8,849 bases of DNA, taken from the NCBI GenBank assembly GCA_902782625.1, contig CACZNZ010000218.1, forward strand, positions 1 through 8,849, written 5' to 3'. The translations under genes and the position numbers were made by a program. Shown here piece by piece: positions 7,711 to 8,849 of the stretch. How positions within the stretch are numbered: the first letter of the stretch is position 1; each line of letters begins with the position of its first letter. A model generated the notes under the pieces. The model ran no database searches, had not been told where the DNA came from, and saw only the letters and a program-made list of their open reading frames with translations. This DNA comes from an uncultured Lachnospiraceae bacterium. Its GTDB lineage: Bacteria; Bacillota; Clostridia; Lachnospirales; Lachnospiraceae.

Positions 7711-8256
7711 TTACAATTTCTTAATGGTACCTGGTACCTTTTGGGTTGTACCTGGTACCTTTTGGCTACGATAAACCTGCATGATCTCTTCTGCCTGGGT
7801 TTTGTCGGCGGAACTTAGCCAGGAATTGTAGAATCGGGGATCTCCGGTGACTTCTTTGCCAAACCAGGCTGGGGGAGTGAATTCTTCAGATTCCTTGACG
7901 GAGGCAAATTCGACTTCTGCCATGCGAAGCCCTTCATAATCTCCGGCAAAGAGGTCCAGTTCGATTAACAGTTCTTTGGATCCGCAGGGCAGGGGGATAT
8001 TGCAGCGGGTCTTTTTGATGCAGATTCCTTCAGTCTTTTTCATAAGATGGTCGAAGGATTCCGGCGTCAGGGGTAATTCTGTCTCTTCTCTGGCGAGGAG
8101 ACCCCGGGACTTTACTGTAAGAATGTAGTCGTCATTCTTTTTTCGAAGACGAATGACGGGATCGGTACAAATGTATGCTTGTATAATGTGATCTTTTTTG
8201 ACGTCAGAAAGAGAGAATGGAATCTCAGTAATGAGGTATTTTCTTTCAATCTCCAT
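7711..8256 (-). CDS. CYTH domain protein (short triphosphate tunnel metalloenzyme, probable inorganic triphosphatase)
   Basis: The 181-residue product begins MEIERKYLI, the ExExK motif that defines the CYTH/TTM superfamily. Members bind triphosphates and divalent metal in a beta-barrel tunnel; short bacterial forms such as the Nitrosomonas europaea TTM hydrolyse tripolyphosphate. Further tunnel motifs are VIRLRKK (about 34-40), YILTVKS (about 44-50), the paired acidic strands ELDLFAG and EGLRMAEVEF, and PPAWFGKEVTGDPRFYN, which closely resembles short TTMs. The activity is inferred from the family. Start 8256-8254 was chosen because GGAGG lies directly upstream and the family motif starts at this Met; a Met 27 codons further up gives an unlikely extension across the divergent promoter. 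The last 15 or so residues (QKVPGT twice, then IKKL) come from a tandem repeat and are not expected in the family. It is upstream of the L,D-transpeptidase on the same strand, with no clear terminator between. Confidence 0.9.
   Translation of the reverse strand: MEIERKYLITEIPFSLSDVKKDHIIQAYICTDPVIRLRKKNDDYILTVKSRGLLAREETELPLTPESFDHLMKKTEGICIKKTRCNIPLPCGSKELLIELDLFAGDYEGLRMAEVEFASVKESEEFTPPAWFGKEVTGDPRFYNSWLSSADKTQAEEIMQVYRSQKVPGTTQKVPGTIKKL
7727..7765. repeat. Two-copy 21-bp tandem repeat rich in GGTACC, inside the CYTH gene end
   Basis: gtacctggtaccttttgg occurs at 7727-7744 and again at 7748-7765, identical over 18 nt with a 21-nt period. Three GGTACC palindromes fall in the area (7726-7731, 7733-7738, 7754-7759). 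Because the period is seven codons, the repeat is read in frame on the - strand as QKVPGT twice. Confidence 0.85.
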
Positions 8257-8275
8257 GAATAATTCCTCCTTTTTT

Positions 8276-8281
8276 ATTATA
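8276..8281 (-). promoter_or_regulatory. Possible -10 box for the CYTH gene
   Basis: On the - strand this reads TATAAT, followed by an A run and the GGAGG site. It would give a leader of only about 13 nt and there is no good -35 box at the right distance, so this is a weak call; the real start of transcription may be further upstream. Confidence 0.3.
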
Positions 8282-8301
8282 GTAACATAAATGTCTGAGA
8301 C

Positions 8302-8330
8302 TTGCACATTCGATTCTTTTGGGCTACAAT
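8302..8330 (+). promoter_or_regulatory. Candidate promoter of the DJ-1/PfpI gene
   Basis: TTGCAC (8302-8307), a 17-nt spacer and TACAAT (8325-8330, five of six matches to the -10 consensus) lie upstream of the gene, with the predicted start of transcription near 8337 and a leader of about 29 nt. The -35 match is poor. The site lies in the 109-bp divergent gap shared with the CYTH gene. Confidence 0.5.
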
Positions 8331-8365
8331 ATAGCATAATAATAAATCATATGGAGGAATTACCT

Positions 8366-8849
8366 ATGAGTCAGGTGTATATTTTTCTGGCAGATGGATT
8401 TGAAGAACTTGAGGGACTTACTGCTGTCGACCTGCTTCGCAGGGCGGGTATAGAGATAACGATGGTATCTGTAACCGGGAAAAAACCGGTGACAGGATCC
8501 CATGGAATTACGGTAGAATCAGATATACTTTTTGAAGAGATTGACGGGGAAGCACAAATGCTCGTCCTTCCGGGAGGAATGCAGGGGACGCTTGCGCTTC
8601 GGGAACATGCAGGCCTTGCAGACATGCTGAAGGATTATCTTGCAAAAGGAAAATGGATTGCAGCTATCTGTGCCGCTCCTTCCGTCTTTGCAGGCCTTGG
8701 ATTCCTGAAAGAAAAAAAGGCAACCAGTTATCCGGGAGCACTTCAGGATCTTCCAGTGGGAGAGTATCTTGAAGAGCCGGTTGTAAAGGATGGCCATATC
8801 ATTACAAGCCGGGGTGTTGGAACGGCGATTCCCTTTGCACTTTCTCTGA
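8366..8849 (+). CDS. DJ-1/PfpI (ThiJ/YajL-like) family protein, 3' end missing
   Basis: The frame opens at ATG 8366 with GGAGG at 8353-8357, 8 nt upstream, and stays open for 161 codons to the window edge. The final bases 'tga' are out of frame, so no stop is seen; about 20-30 residues are probably missing by comparison with DJ-1 family lengths. The class I glutamine amidotransferase-like fold is shown by VYIFLADGFEELE, where Glu16 corresponds to human DJ-1 Glu18, LVLPGGM (66-72) and the nucleophile elbow AAICAAPSVFA with Cys102, corresponding to Cys106 of DJ-1. SRGVGTAIPFALSL near the end is also typical. Members have been linked to oxidative stress, glyoxal handling and protein or nucleotide deglycation, partly disputed; the specific role here is unknown. 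It is transcribed divergently from the CYTH gene. Confidence 0.92.
   Translation, partial: MSQVYIFLADGFEELEGLTAVDLLRRAGIEITMVSVTGKKPVTGSHGITVESDILFEEIDGEAQMLVLPGGMQGTLALREHAGLADMLKDYLAKGKWIAAICAAPSVFAGLGFLKEKKATSYPGALQDLPVGEYLEEPVVKDGHIITSRGVGTAIPFALSL

Noticed and set aside
8257..8337. Upstream Met extending the CYTH protein by 27 residues
   Set aside because: The extension crosses the strong GGAGG site and the divergent promoter region; the defining EIERK motif begins at the Met at 8256.
8847..8849. TGA at the window end as the stop of the DJ-1 gene
   Set aside because: It is out of frame; the last full codon is CTG at 8846-8848, so the gene continues past the window.

Overview
The window looks like an ordinary chromosomal segment from a Gram-positive, low-to-moderate G+C bacterium of the Clostridia, probably Lachnospiraceae-like. 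The basis is strong AGGAGG-type ribosome binding sites, Rho-independent terminators, a membrane-anchored YkuD L,D-transpeptidase with PG4-type repeats, and a second-copy-style type IIA topoisomerase pair away from dnaA/recF. The taxonomic call is inference from gene content, not from a marker tree.

Layout: (1) 1-453 (+) is the C-terminal part of a PLP aminotransferase that starts outside the window, followed by a hairpin terminator at 469-504. (2) 529-6117 (+) is a compact three-gene unit: murF (last cytoplasmic step of UDP-MurNAc-pentapeptide synthesis), which overlaps by 8 bp a GyrB/ParE-type topoisomerase B subunit, followed after 29 nt by its GyrA/ParC-type A subunit. The unit ends in a long hairpin (6117-6157) that works as a terminator on both strands. 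(3) 6163-7593 (-) is a membrane-anchored L,D-transpeptidase facing the topoisomerase genes tail to tail. Its 117-bp upstream region holds a TATAAT box, a perfect 15-bp palindrome and a pair of direct repeats 50 bp apart. (4) 7711-8256 (-) is a short CYTH/triphosphate tunnel metalloenzyme whose C-terminus carries an in-frame 21-bp tandem repeat. (5) Divergent from it, 8366-8849 (+) is a DJ-1/PfpI family protein cut by the window end.

How the genes relate: murF and the L,D-transpeptidase both act on peptidoglycan (precursor synthesis in the cytoplasm, cross-linking outside), while the topoisomerase pair handles DNA topology or decatenation. The B subunit carries GyrB-type signatures, but the A subunit lacks a GyrA box, so the pair may be a gyrase-derived enzyme doing a topoisomerase IV-like job. 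I found no mobile element, CRISPR array, tRNA, rRNA or phage gene, and no clear new multi-gene system. The points most worth a second look are the topoisomerase hybrid signature, the operator-like structure upstream of the L,D-transpeptidase, the GGTACC-rich repeat in the CYTH gene, and the lack of room for a promoter between the first terminator and murF.
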